NCBI GenBank assembly: GCA_036435485.1 | Contig: CM071600.1 | Location: forward strand, 47,489,546-47,553,545 | Origin: Saposhnikovia divaricata | Taxonomy: Eukaryota > Streptophyta > Magnoliopsida > Apiales > Apiaceae | DNA: 64,000 bases | Direction: 5' to 3' | Shown: in pieces, positions 45,582 through 56,624 of the stretch | Numbering within the stretch: the stretch's first letter is position 1 | Layout: each line of letters starts with the position of its first letter | The notes under the pieces: generated by a model | The model's database searches: none | What the model saw: the letters and a program-made list of their open reading frames with translations, nothing else | Told to the model about the DNA's origin: nothing | Made by a program: the position numbers and the translations under genes

Positions 45582-46250
45582 TTATCTCAGAAGAGCCATA
45601 CTTAGACTGGGCTTCGGCCTTAATGTTCTTTTCTCTCTTGGGATATACTCAACATGGCATTTATCGAGCGGGGCTATCACGGCTTTCACAATCCTCAAGT
45701 GTTTGGCCATATTCTTTTCTCTAGCCTCAAACTCTCCATTGACTTGTGAGACTACCAGATTTGAGTCTCCACAAACTTTCAGGTTCTTCACCCTCAGGGC
45801 TCTCGTCAATCCAAGGCTGGCCATCAGAGCTTCATACTCCGCCTCGTTGCAGGTTGTTTGGAAGTCCAACTTCAAGGCATACTCGAGTGTGAACCCATCG
45901 GGGCTTTGCAGAACTTAACCTGCACCACTGGTTTTTGTTTTAGATGCCCCATGAAAATAGATCTTTTTGTTTTTGATGCCCCATCAAAATAGAGCATCCA
46001 ATATTCCTTCTTCTCTTCCAGGGGTTTCTCACCTTGCTGACCTTCCTGGTCTATTACCTCCTGCCCCCCGACTTCTTGGTTGTCAATGGTATATTCAACC
46101 ACGAAGTCAGCTAGAGCCTGAGCTTTGATGGCCGTACTAGGCTTAACATCGAATTCTTTTAGTTAGATTGCCCACTTGATGAGCCTTCCATTGGCTTTCA
46201 TGCTATGCAATATGTTTCTTCAGCGGGTGTTCCATCAGGACTTCAACGTT
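45582..46250 (-). pseudogene. Tat-type RNase H tail and aRNH domain remnant
   Basis: From about 46250 downward, the end of RNase H (a LIKWAI-like stretch, with a stop) runs into ADFVVE. The second RNase H follows: WMLYFDGASKTK at about 45990, then, after a small duplication and frame change, CNEAEYEALMASLGL, LKVCGDSNLVVSQVNGEFEA and HVEYIPREKR (45582-45875). The linker 'DFVVE.TI.NQEV.GQE' also ends the gag-protease frame at about 46700-46800. So this region is duplicated and the RT between protease and RNase H is deleted. Confidence 0.78.
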
Positions 46251-46605
46251 TGTCTTTATCCAGGATCCTTCAAGGACTTAAACTCTTATCTGCTGTAACC
46301 TAACTCTACCATTCGAGGTATGCATTCGTTTGTTTTCATTCGTGTATTCTTTTATTTTCGGTACTTGGTCTTCTTTGACTCACACATCAGGTGCTTGGCA
46401 CATAAATAAAATCACAATCAATGAATGGAAAACAAACTTGCATTAATAACTTGAAATGGGTTCAACCCTTACATAGAGTACTACTGTCCTACTCGGAGCA
46501 ACATGCTCTGCAACGGTTTTAATGAACCTTATTTCTACTTCTACTATATAAATATGAAGCTAAGTCCTACTAGAATAACTTAAGCCCAATCGGGATTTTG
46601 CAAGA

Positions 46606-49383
46606 CTAGGCCTGCACCACTTGATTTTGTTTTTGATGCTCCATCAAAATAGAGCACCCGCCACTCCTTCTGGTATCCTCATTCTTATTCTGAAGTTCAC
46701 TTCCTGCTTGGGGTACTACCTCCTGCCCCTCGACTTCTTGGTTGCCAATGGTACACTCAACCACAAAGTCAGTTAACGCCTTAGCCTCAATTGCTGTCCG
46801 AGGCTTCTGTGTGATGTCCCCTGCTGACCTTTCTTTGTGTTCCTTACCACTGTGGACATCTATGTCTTCAATCGGAAGGACCTGCCCCCCGACTCCATCA
46901 GGCCTTAACGAGGCTACATAACAGCTTCGTGCCATCTTCTGATCACCTTTATGTTCTCCAACACCATTCCTGGTAGGGAACTTGATCTTCACATGATAGG
47001 TTGAGGCAACAGCCTTAAATGCATGAAGTCCAGTCCTTCCAAGGATAGCGTTGTACGTTGAAGCTGCCTTGATTACCAGGAAGTTCAACATCTGAGTGGC
47101 CTCCTTGGGCTCTTGCCCAATAGTTACAGGCAACTGAATAGTCCCTTCAACTTTGGATTTTACTCCATTAAATCCGTATATAGGCATGTTATTGGGGGTC
47201 AACTGAGAATCAGTGTATCCCATCTTCACAAACGCATCATGAAACAGAATGTCAACGGAAGCTCCATTGTCTATCAAGACTCGCTTCACCTCCGAGTTTC
47301 CAATCACAGGAGTTATGACCAACGGGTCATCATGGGGGAAATTCACCCCTTCCAAGTCTGAGTCATCAAAGCTAATCGCTACCTCAGTTTTTGCACGCTT
47401 CGGGGCCTCTCCCACGATGTGCAACACCTCTCGAGCATAAGCCTTTCGAGAGTTCCTAGTTGTCCCGGCCGCAGTCGGGCCTCCTGAGATCATGTTGATT
47501 ACTGGCCCTCGGGGCTGTGGGTTGCGATCTTGATCGTCATCCCTTCTATTATAGTCCCTTCTCTGGTTACCACGGTCTTCACCCTTAGTGAAGTGCCTCA
47601 GCTTCCCTCTACGGATCAAAAACTCGATCTCATCTTTGAGTTGCTTGCAATCGTCAGTGTCATGCCCCACGTCTCTATGGAATCTGCAATACTGATTCTG
47701 GTTTCTCTTTGCGGGATCACCCCTGAGTGGCTTCGGCCATCTGAAATCCTTATCATTCTCAATGTCCAACAAGATTCGACTCCTAGGAGTGTTCAACCTT
47801 GCATACTCAGTAAACCTTGACCCTTGGTTCTTCTTAGGGGCAGAGTCGGAGTCCTCGCTAGTTCGGGGATACTTGTCCCTAGCATCATACTCTTGATCAT
47901 CATAGTCCTGGTCTTGCTTTCGCTTCTTGGAGTCATTGTTACCTCCCCCTCCACCTACGGTGGTTTCTTTCTTCAAGCTATCCTCAGCTTTAATATACTT
48001 ATCAGCCCTTCGTTGGAGCTCAGCCATGTTCTCCGGGGGATGCTTCGCCAATGATCTCTTGAAGAAGAGGTCAGTGGTTCCGTGCTCCAGGGCTACCATT
48101 GCCACCTTATTTTCCAAATCAGTGATATTCAGGGTCTCCTTAGTGAATCGCTTGAGGTAATCCCTCAGATTTTCATTCTTTCCTTGCACCACATACATAA
48201 GAGATGCGGAGCTCTTCTCATGCACCCTTCCGCTAATGAATTGGCTAACGAAGGCGGCACTCAACTCCTTAAAAGAGCCAATAGAGTTCGCAGGCAATCA
48301 GCTATACCATCTCTGAGCCATGCCCGACAGGGTTTGGGGGAACGCTCTGCACTTTAGGGCATCACTTGCAGGCTGCAGCAGCAGTGCGTTCGAGAATGTT
48401 CTCACATGGTTTGTGGGATCACCCGTTCCATCATAAGCCTTTATTGTAGGCATCTTAAACTTCCTAGAAATATGAGCATTCATCACCTCCTCAGTAAACG
48501 GGGGTGTGGGATCATCAGGATCTCCAAGTGGCATGAGATCCTTGGGGTTACTCCTGGGGGTTTCCACCCTCATAGCTTCTCTTGTTGGGACATCAACCCT
48601 CTTCTGTCTTCTTGAGGACCTCTCCAAATCTATAACGGGAATCCTTCCTGAGATTGGAGGGGGTCGAATCAGACTCTGTCTTGCCTGTTCCCTTGCTATG
48701 TCATCCGTTAGCCTTTGGATCTCAGCCTCATGAGCCTTAATCCTCTCCTCAGCCGTTTGTGGAGGTCCATCATGGATTCCTTGGGTCCTCGCCCGAGGTT
48801 CTCTGCTAACACGTTGCCTCCTTTGATGTTCATCACGATCATCATCCTCAGATGACGAATCATCAGAATAGGGGCCAGAGTAGTCGTCCTAATAAGGACC
48901 CAATCCTCTAATATAAGATGGATCCTGTGTTTGCATGGCATATCCGCTTGGCCCTGCTCCTCGAGCAGCTAGAGGGTGGTTAGGCAGACCATACCTCGGG
49001 TTAGTATTCAAGGGGAGATCCGTGGTGTGGATCTGTACCCCTGGTGGTGGGTTGTCAGGATTAAAAAGAGGAGAGACCACCATCTGAAGAGGGTTGGTTC
49101 CTCGTCCCGCTTGGTCGATAAGAGGCCGCGTACTCTGAACGTGGGGAATCCCCCCTGGTTGTTGAGAAACTTGAGATTGGGTGATCGTCCCTGATGCTGG
49201 CGGAGCCTGTTGGATGATCGCCCCTGATGCTGGGGGAGCCTGTTGGATGATCGCCCCTGATGCTGGGGGAGCCTGTTGGATGATCGCCCCTGATGTTGGG
49301 GGAGTCTGTTCGGTCAGGGGTGGAGCAGATCTGAGAGGTATGGCCTCAGTTGCAACTGGTGTTGTTCTTCGTGTTTGAACCAT
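46606..49383 (-). pseudogene. Tat-type gag and protease, two nonsense codons
   Basis: One frame of 926 codons from ATG 49383, only ~13 bases downstream of the primer binding site. It has a TAG at 48889-48891 and a TGA at 48298-48300 (where tryptophan is expected). The N-terminus has an 11-residue repeat (PPASGAIIQQA, three to four copies, 33-bp DNA period at about 49181-49312). The capsid region is at about 48060-48500 (FKMPTIKAYDGTGDPTNH, VVQGKNENLRDYLKRF). A single zinc-knuckle-like CRFHRDVGHDTDDC follows, then the protease motif LIDNGASVDILF (about 47250-47285). The frame ends soon after a linker normally found past RT. Confidence 0.88.
49181..49312. repeat. 33-bp tandem repeat coding for PPASGAIIQQA in gag
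   Basis: About four copies of a 33-bp unit (gatcgcccctgatgctgggg core). They keep the gag frame open and add 11-residue blocks to its N-terminus. Confidence 0.9.
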
Positions 49384-49396
49384 GGTTGATGTTGTC

Positions 49397-49414
49397 TTCC
49401 CACAGACGGCGCCA
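49397..49414 (-). promoter_or_regulatory. Primer binding site of the Tat-type element
   Basis: Plus strand ttcccacagacggcgcca; the minus strand begins TGGCGCC two bases after the 5' LTR end. The pattern is common in Tat-lineage Gypsy elements. I do not assign the tRNA. Confidence 0.8.
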
Positions 49415-49416
49415 AA

Positions 49417-49934
49417 TGTTGGGGAATAAAAACGAGGGTTTGTAAATTGCGGCTAGGGTTTGTATGTATTAAATACAAGGGATGGTGAGCTTCAAGCTTT
49501 AATGGCTGTTCTTGCGTTCGAGACTGATCGGTCCTCACAAGATGCCTACGTATCTCTGTATTGCTAGAGAATCAAGCCAACGTAGTTCTAAGAATGAGGG
49601 GTCAGGCCCTTTATATAGGCTGAGAAGCCTTAGAATTAAGGTAGGAGTTGGAGACTTAATAGATAAGTCACCTCCTTGAGGAAAGTTCTAGACTCCTTCC
49701 TTGTAGGAGTCTGTTGCCATATCGAATTGGATGCCTTGGAGGCTAAGTCTTGTAGAGATAATGTCCTTATCTGACACTTATTGCCGAGCTGTTTATTACC
49801 CCTAATATTAATTACGAAAATAATATTAAAGATAGGACTTTGGACCCTGTTGGTGGGCCCCACGTTCGGACCATACCGGGTCTAATTAATGCAACACTAA
49901 ATGTGTCTTTAGGGCTTATTTTTAGCCCATATCA
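49417..49934 (-). repeat. Tat-type 5' LTR
   Basis: 518 bp, next to the primer binding site, followed by the TSD agaac at 49935-49939. Confidence 0.95.
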
Positions 49935-49939
49935 AGAAC

Positions 49940-52037
49940 TATATATAGTTTCTTTTTATTATTATTATCTAAATTTTTTTTAATTTCTATATGTATTAAC
50001 AAACACAAATAAAATTGAAAAGAACTAAAACTAAATTAATCTAAAAAATCTAAGTTTGGATTAAAACTAAATTTTAATTTATTATTATTATTTTTTAAAA
50101 CTCTTTTTTATTTTATTTTTATTTTTTTTATAGTTTCAACAAACAACAAAACCGTAAATAAAACAGAAAATAACAAAAATCAAATTATTATAAAAATTAA
50201 CAACTAGATTTTATTCTAAAACTTTTTATTTATTTTTTTTACTTTTTTTTTAAAACAGGAAATTTTAGAAAAACTGGACATGATATGTTTGTAAATATAG
50301 CTCGCCAAAAACAAAACAAAACAAAACTCAAACTCTACGAAAACTCAGACAACAATTCGAACAAAAACGCAGCAAGAAAACAAAATGCAGCAAATTCAAC
50401 TCGGACACTCAGCTAACTCAAAACCGGACTCAGTCTCAGAAAACAAAATTTTGACTCGAATAACTCGACAGGAATTTGCAAAACTCGGACAAACAAGCAA
50501 CTCGGTACTGACACTAACAGCAGCTAGGTGGACGTATCAATAAAAACAAAACAGGGGAAACGAAAACTCGACCTAAACAAAATCTCTACCTCTGGAATCG
50601 ACTTAAACTTAGCATAACAAAAACATCAATTCATAAAAACTTATAAACTCATTACCCAATTTAACAAAACGAAACCAAGCACATAATAACAAGATTTCTC
50701 ACAGACTCAGTATCAACTGATTCACTACAAACAAAAACGCAGATGGGGCTAACAGTTGCAGACTCAAACTCATTTGCAGACTCAGAACAACTCCGTCCAA
50801 ATAATGCTTGACTCGGCATTATACAAACTCATCAGCTGGCCACAAAACACGGTTCAAAATCAACAAAATCAGACCTCGACTCACACTCACCACTCGCAAT
50901 GCAATCAGATATCAAACAATTATCGGCTAATTAACCCACAAACTCAGCAATTCAGAATTCGACCAAAAAAAATCCTAACAAAACACAGCATAACACAACA
51001 GCGATGAAGCTCGCGGCTCTACAAAACCAACTCGGACATAAGATGCGAATTTAGACACGAATCAGACACAATACTATTCTCAGTTATGTATAGAACTTCA
51101 AATAAAACTAAGCAATGAATTCGATACAAAACCCAGTAACTCTGCAGCATTCGGGAAACACACAGCCACTATTCAACTTGTAAAAATCACAACTTGATAA
51201 GAACTTAATCGACTCAGCATCAACAAACTCGCTGCAGATAGGACCAAATACTACGACTCAACTAAAACTCGGAAACTGTTTTTGTGGGAAAGGAATCTTC
51301 TTCCAGAAAGCAAGCTTCTGTAACACTGAAATACCTCCACACATGGAGCAGATTACAAACTGAAATCAGAAGTCGGAGAAATAGTATGGCAGTGGAAGAC
51401 CGAATCAGACAAAGGAAGCTAGAGCATTAATTAAAACTTGAAACAAAGCTTCATGACCTCGAGGTGGAATGGAGCAATGGTTCTGAAACAATGGAGGAAG
51501 TTCTTGCAAGGATTCATCTTCGCGAAGAAGCAGCGGTGAAGCGAGAGCGAGCTATGGCATATGCATTTTCTCATCAGTGGAGAGCCAATTCAAACCGTGT
51601 GAGGCGAGGGATTGACGGAGAAGGGGATGGCGAGGGACGGTGGTGAACAAAGGAAGGGCGAACGGAGTTGTAGGCGGTGGAAGATGTACGGATTGCAGTG
51701 TGTGTGTGGTGGTTGGGAAAGGGAGAGGCTGTAGGAGAGATAGAGGGAAGGAGGAGATGATATGGGTGTGGTGAATGTAACGAAAACAGGGGAGAGGTTG
51801 TAACGAAGAAAATAATGTTGGGTTTTGGTTCGATTTAACAAATACACAGGTTTAAAAACAGGGCGAGGCTACTCTACTTATGCTTCGAATTAAAATCAAA
51901 CAATACAGAACATAAAATACTGGAATTATTTTACACTAATATTTTTATTTTTTATTTTTATTTTTATTTTTTTTACACTGAACTAAATAAAATCTAAACT
52001 ATAAGAAATAATTAACCTAAACTTAATATTACTGCCT
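49940..52037 (-). other. Athila untranslated leader
   Basis: Non-coding on the sense (minus) strand. Bases 49950-50280 are A/T-rich; 50280-51250 are A/C-rich with many 'aaaactc' and 'ctcggac' words. 51305-51597 is an antisense fragment of an IQD gene, and 51600-51800 is G/A-rich. The Tat-type element separates this leader from the gag start. Confidence 0.75.
51305..51597 (+). pseudogene. Captured fragment of an IQ67-domain (IQD) gene
   Basis: About 97 codons in one plus-strand frame, antisense to Athila, match the IQ67 region of plant IQD calmodulin-binding proteins. After RKQASVTLKYLHTWSRLQ come EIRSRRN, LKLETKLHDLEVEWSNGSET and MEEVLARIHLREEAAVKRER. It ends in AMAYAFSHQWRANSN, the highly conserved family block. 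One in-frame TAA lies at 51428-51430. Similarity stops abruptly at both ends; the usual WGWSWLERW motif that follows in IQDs is missing. IQDs are microtubule- or nucleus-associated scaffolds affecting organ shape. Here it is only a gene scrap inside a retrotransposon leader. Confidence 0.82.
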
Positions 52038-52055
52038 TCCCCGGCAGCGGCGCCA
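52038..52055 (-). promoter_or_regulatory. Athila primer binding site, tRNA-Asp type
   Basis: Plus strand tccccggcagcggcgcca equals the 3' end of plant tRNA-Asp(GUC) except for one base. It lies 3 bases from the 5' LTR. Confidence 0.85.
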
Positions 52056-52058
52056 ATT

Positions 52059-53674
52059 TGTTATTGTAATTTTTGTGAAGTTCGTTCGCAGGGAAGGACT
52101 ATTAATACAAGTTTAAGTTTTTAATTTCTTAATATCTAGAAGTGTGAGAAATAATTGGTGTGTTCGAATAAACTAATTTTAAACAAGTACAACTAAAATT
52201 TAATTGATGAGGAAAAGCGATCCGAGAACTAGGGTTCTTCAATTGGTTCAATAATGTTGTTTTAATGCGATATATATTTTTCTCATATTTTGCTAAAAAC
52301 AATTCTTCTATCCTTTATAATGTTCTCTTCCAAGATACAAAATATTGTCTATAATCATATCTCAAAACTCACTCCCATGATCAATCGAAATATAATTTTA
52401 GATTATTAAGACCCAAGAATTATAAGTTTCATAGTATTCTTATTAATCTCCCGATTCAATAATTAAACTATGTCTATCAAATCATGAACAAGAATTATGA
52501 CTTATTTCCCAATTTATCATAATTCCTATGAATACAATTAAAGGTTAGCTACTCCCTTAATTGGGTTGAGGCCTCAATGATAGATTAGCAAAAATAGAGA
52601 ATTAATATCACAATCAAACAAGCATATTTCACCAATGAATACTACCTAATTCTCGGATTATAGAATTAGTTACGCATGCTAGATAAAGAAAATAAGCATA
52701 AATTAAATGGCAAAATCATAATTAAAAGAGTTTAGAGTGAAGAAATTACAACTTTAAGAATTTATCCTCTCGAAATATTTTCCGATGAAATGAATGAGCA
52801 CTCCAAGCAATTCACTTACAATCTTCAACCAAAATTGAACTTGCAGAAAATTAAAGTGTATAAAATAAAACTAAAATTACAAAAGAAAGTTGTAGCAAAT
52901 TTGAGAGAGTACACAACTGAAAATTAAGTTCAAGAATTGATGCCTAAAGCCTATGAAATACACTCCTATTTATAGCACAAATTAGCACACCATACATCAT
53001 AAAATACTTCACTAACAAAGCACCACTACAAAAATAATAACCTATCCGACTAACTTTCGGCAAAAAGAATGATTCTTCAATTTCTTTTGAATAAAGCAAA
53101 CCACACTGATTGTTCCTCTTTTCATAATTCATGACCTGTTAACACAAACAAACCGGGTCCTCTTTTGCTTTGTATGGATGAGTTCCGTAGAAATGCTTTT
53201 TAACCCGCACAGTTTATAATCTTTAATTAATAAATAATTAATTAAATCAAGAAATTATAAAAATAAATATCTAATATTATTAGATATTTATAAATATAAT
53301 TTTCTAAATAAATTAAATATTTATTAATATAAATAAGTCCTTAAGTCCTAAGCTGCGGTCAATTGAGGGCCTGGAACCGGACTCCTTTCGCTTAACAAAA
53401 ATTATATTAATTCCAACCGGGATTCCTGCTTTAAGAATATATCACTTTCCATATTTTTGTGACAATTCTTATTTCCTCATTGCTCGTCCAGGTCTAATCT
53501 ATGGTCTCTTGAAGATGTGAAATCAGGCTCCTTTTGCTTCCACAATTAAACATAAAAAATTATCTTAGCATCAAATTCAAATTAAAATGCTACTAACAAG
53601 GCTAATCAAGCACAAAATTAAGGATAAATGAGAGATAACATGCTATAAAATATATACAAAATTAGCATGTATCA
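52059..53674 (-). repeat. Athila 5' LTR
   Basis: 1,616 bp, partner of 33936-35558, followed by TSD aactg at 53675-53679. Confidence 0.95.
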
Positions 53675-53679
53675 AACTG

Positions 53680-55991
53680 GTTTGCAACCATAAAGTACCT
53701 CATAAGGAGTCAATTCCAGACTAGTATGAAAAGAGGTATTGTACCAATATTCAGCCATTGATAACCACTGCTTCCAACTACTAGGTCTGCCACAAGAAAA
53801 ACACATTAGAAAAGCAATTTTTGGTGTGTCAACAGGTTTAACCAAAATTTGATGATTATCAGACCTAAGATCTAGTTTAGAAAATACCTTTTGCTCCAAA
53901 TAACTCATCCAACAATTCATCTATGTTAGGAATAGGAAACTTATCTTTAACAGTGATGTTATTCAAATGTCTATAATCCACACAGAACCTCCAAGTATTA
54001 TCTTTTTTTTAACCAAAATGACAGGAGATGCAAAAGGACTATTGCTAGTCTTAATTATGCCACTGGTCAACATGTCCTGCACTTGATTTTCTATTTTAGT
54101 CTTTTGAGAATGAGGATACCTATAAGGTTTGAGCTTAAAAGGTTTAGCATCATCCTGTAACACTATCTCATGGTCTACTTTCCTTGTAGGTGGCAAAGTT
54201 GTAGGCACTGCAAACACATTAGAAAATCTTTCTAGCAAATTTGCAATCTCACCTAGTAATTTGCTTTCCTTCTGATATGTCTTTTGTAATTCTTCAACAG
54301 CTGCTATTAACACTTACTGTTTAATTTGCTTGAACTTGAATTCCTTATTGTAAGTTTTCAATGCTTTTCCTCTGACCAAGCTTATAGAAGCCTGTTTAAC
54401 AGAACCTTGCAATACCATTTGTTCATTCTTATCTCCATCTGCATTAAGCTTCAAATATAATTTCTTAAAATCAAACATCAAAGGACTATATTGTTCCATC
54501 CAATCCACACCAGCTATCATATCCCAACCTCCAATGTCTAAAACTCTTATATCTCCACAAAACTGATTCCCTTGTACTTTCCACTTCACCCTAGGTACAT
54601 AAGACTTACTGTTAACACTTCTACCATCAGCCAATTTCACACTAATTTGCTCACCCTTCTGAACAACTAATCTACACTTCTCAACCAACTTAGAATCTAA
54701 GAAGGTTAAAGTACTACCTGTATCCTCCAGAATCATTATTGGCTAATCTTAGATAGTGCCTTCCAGAGATATGGTTTTCCTCAACATTTTATCTGACAAA
54801 GCATTAAGTGAAACTTCAACTACTGTGGCCTCAGTATCATTCTTCTCCAATTCTTCATTCTCACTGAATGTGTCTACATCCTCAGGTCCATCATCATTCT
54901 TACACTTATGTCCTTGAACAAATTTCTCCCCACATTTATAACACAAATGGTTATTTTTCCTATACTGAAACTCTTCTGGAGAAATCTTCTTGAACCCACC
55001 AGACAAGTTATTTACCTTCTTAGAATCTACATTGTCTGTCTTCTTACTACCCCCATTGCTATCTGTACCTGAAGAATTATTACTCCATTTCACTTTATTG
55101 TCATGTTTCTTCAACAACAAATCAACAGTTTGTTCTTTCATTTGAGCCACCTCTATAGCATCAATCAAAGTCACTGGTTTAATTAACCTAACCATAGGTT
55201 TTAATTCCCCTCTTAAACCAGAAATGAAACTTGATACAAAATATGATTCATCCAAATAAGGATTCTTGCAAAGCAAAACTGATTTTAACTCCTCAAACTT
55301 ATCAATATATTCAGATAAAGAACCTAACTAAACCAGTTTATTAAATTCTTCCTGTTCATCCACTCCACCTTTCCAACCAAAAAGTTTAACCAAATCATCA
55401 CAAAAGACATCCCAAGAAACAACACCTTTAACAAACTTATAACTCTGAAACCACGTATCAGCCTTACCATCAAGATACATTTCTACTAAATCATACTTGA
55501 GAGTTTCACTTACCTGATGAAACGAGAAAATTTTGTTGCATTTCCTGATCCAAGATCTTGGGTTCTCTCCAGAAAAATGAGTTAACCTTCGGATGAGTGA
55601 AAGATCTCTTGCCCTAATTCTCTTTATCATCCCCTTTCTGTTTGAAGATCATTGCTAGAGGAGATGGATGTGGTGGAGTAGGTAAAATGGGTGATTTATC
55701 TATTAACAACTCACCATCTCTCCCCACAACACGTTTACGATTAACATTCTTGAAAACCCTAGCAAGCTTACCAGTAATCTTGTCATCAATGGAAGCATTG
55801 CAAGCCTCAATTCTTGATTCACACCCAGCAACCATCGTTAACAGCTGATCCATTTTTCCCAACAACTTGTCCTCAATAGCCGCCTGGCTTCTTACAATCT
55901 GTTTCTAACAAATTGAGTTAATTTCTTGAATCTTGGATTCAAAGTCTTTCCAAGAATCATCACTAGATCTCGATCGAGTACTCGACGCCAT
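53680..55991 (-). pseudogene. Chromodomain Gypsy gag, protease, RT part, with internal deletion
   Basis: Gag starts at ATG 55991. A TAG at 55905-55907, a frameshift near 55620 and a TAG at 55328 interrupt it. Gag holds LTHFSGENPRSWI and a CYKCGEKFVQGHKC zinc knuckle. Stops near 54740-54750 precede the protease (LEDTGSTLTFLD). Another stop near 54314 precedes RT (PFKLKPYRYPHSQK, SPFASPVILVKKK), and a frameshift lies at the T-run near 54000. Around 53820, RT sequence passes straight into late integrase (WLSMAEYWYNTSFHTSLELT). The RT catalytic site, RNase H and most of the integrase core are deleted. Confidence 0.88.
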
Positions 55992-56015
55992 TGTTATGTA
56001 ACCAAGGATTGAAGA

Positions 56016-56027
56016 GCTCTGATACCA
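56016..56027 (-). promoter_or_regulatory. Primer binding site of the chromodomain Gypsy element
   Basis: Plus strand gctctgatacca, complement TGGTATCAGAGC, an initiator tRNA-Met type site two bases inside the 5' LTR. Confidence 0.88.
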
Positions 56028-56029
56028 CT

Positions 56030-56218
56030 TGTTATGCTATTTCATATAAAATCAAGAAAATTGTTACAGAATTACAGAGAGAGGAAGAAACAGAAATGAG
56101 TACAATACTTCGAGTACAAAGCCAAGTACACAGTATGATATCTTATGCTATATATAGCTGGCACTAATTCTAACTACTTTTCCCTCCAATTCTTATTAGT
56201 CTAGCCCAGTACATGACA
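56030..56218 (-). repeat. 5' LTR of the chromodomain Gypsy element
   Basis: 189 bp, partner of 33132-33322, followed by TSD gtttc. Confidence 0.93.
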
Positions 56219-56440
56219 GTTTCTTGGATTTTTAGTTTTTTAATCCCGCACTTGATCTTCAAATTACGAGACCCTTACTACATATGATTCATCTTTTTTT
56301 TTTTTTTAATCCCACACTTGATATAATTCTTAATTCTTTTAATCCTAATTTCTTTGAATCCCAAAAACACTAGTTGAAAACTTTACCTTTTACAAACGAA
56401 GTTACTCTTTGTGGAAGTAATTATTTTTTAAACGAATTTT

Positions 56441-56624
56441 CTAGTGTGTGCTCAAGGGTACATGCTAAGAATCCGTGCTAGCTTAGTTGTCAAATTTTAA
56501 TTGATGGAGATTTCATTAATAATGATAGGCCTCCCTGCATTCACATAAATATCCACCTATCAAAATTTGATAACTCATTAAGCACGGCACGGATTCTTAG
56601 CATGTGCCCTTGGGCACACACTAG
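56441..56624. mobile_element. MITE-like inverted-repeat element
   Basis: About 184 bp with ~37-bp terminal inverted repeats. The left end reads ctagtgtgtgctcaagggta, then catgctaagaatccgtgc. The right end is its near-perfect complement, ending in gcacacactag. There is no coding sequence. I find no convincing target duplication, so the superfamily is open. Confidence 0.75.

Larger units (their letters stand above)
42704..49934 (-). mobile_element. Inner element of the nest: Tat-type Gypsy without RT or integrase
   Basis: LTRs of 518 bp (42704-43221 and 49417-49934) differ at only two positions. They are flanked by the TSD agaac (42699-42703 and 49935-49939). The 5' LTR is at right, next to a TGGCGCC-type primer site, and the polypurine tract (complement of about 43222-43233) is at left. 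Gag and protease are present (46606-49383), followed by pieces of RNase H and the second, archaeal-type RNase H (aRNH) that marks the Tat lineage. RT and integrase are absent. The rest is hairpin-rich repeat DNA and a SINE. It must rely on another element's enzymes. Confidence 0.93.
33936..53674 (-). mobile_element. Middle element of the nest: Athila-type Ty3/Gypsy retrotransposon
   Basis: Long LTRs (33936-35558, 1,623 bp; 52059-53674, 1,616 bp) carry about 13 substitutions and one 7-bp indel between them. They are flanked by the 5-bp TSD aactg (33931-33935 and 53675-53679). The primer site complements tRNA-Asp. Gag, protease, RT, RNase H and integrase are all present in one frame apart from three nonsense codons. 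A ~1.7-kb non-coding stretch follows pol where Athila relatives may have an env-like gene. A Tat-type element is inserted in the leader at 42704-49934. Length without it is about 12.5 kb. Confidence 0.95.
33132..56218 (-). mobile_element. Outer element of the nest: chromodomain Ty3/Gypsy retrotransposon
   Basis: Short LTRs (33132-33322, 191 bp; 56030-56218, 189 bp) with TG...CA ends are flanked by a 5-bp TSD, gtttc, at 33127-33131 and 56219-56223. On the minus strand the tRNA-Met-type primer site (complement of 56016-56027) follows the 5' LTR at 56030. Gag, protease and part of RT lie at 53680-55991. The integrase end and chromodomain lie at 33352-33930, next to the polypurine tract. Removing the Athila element at 33936-53674 brings the two halves together. 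LTRs differ at about 6 positions plus a 2-bp indel (about 3%). Confidence 0.95.
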
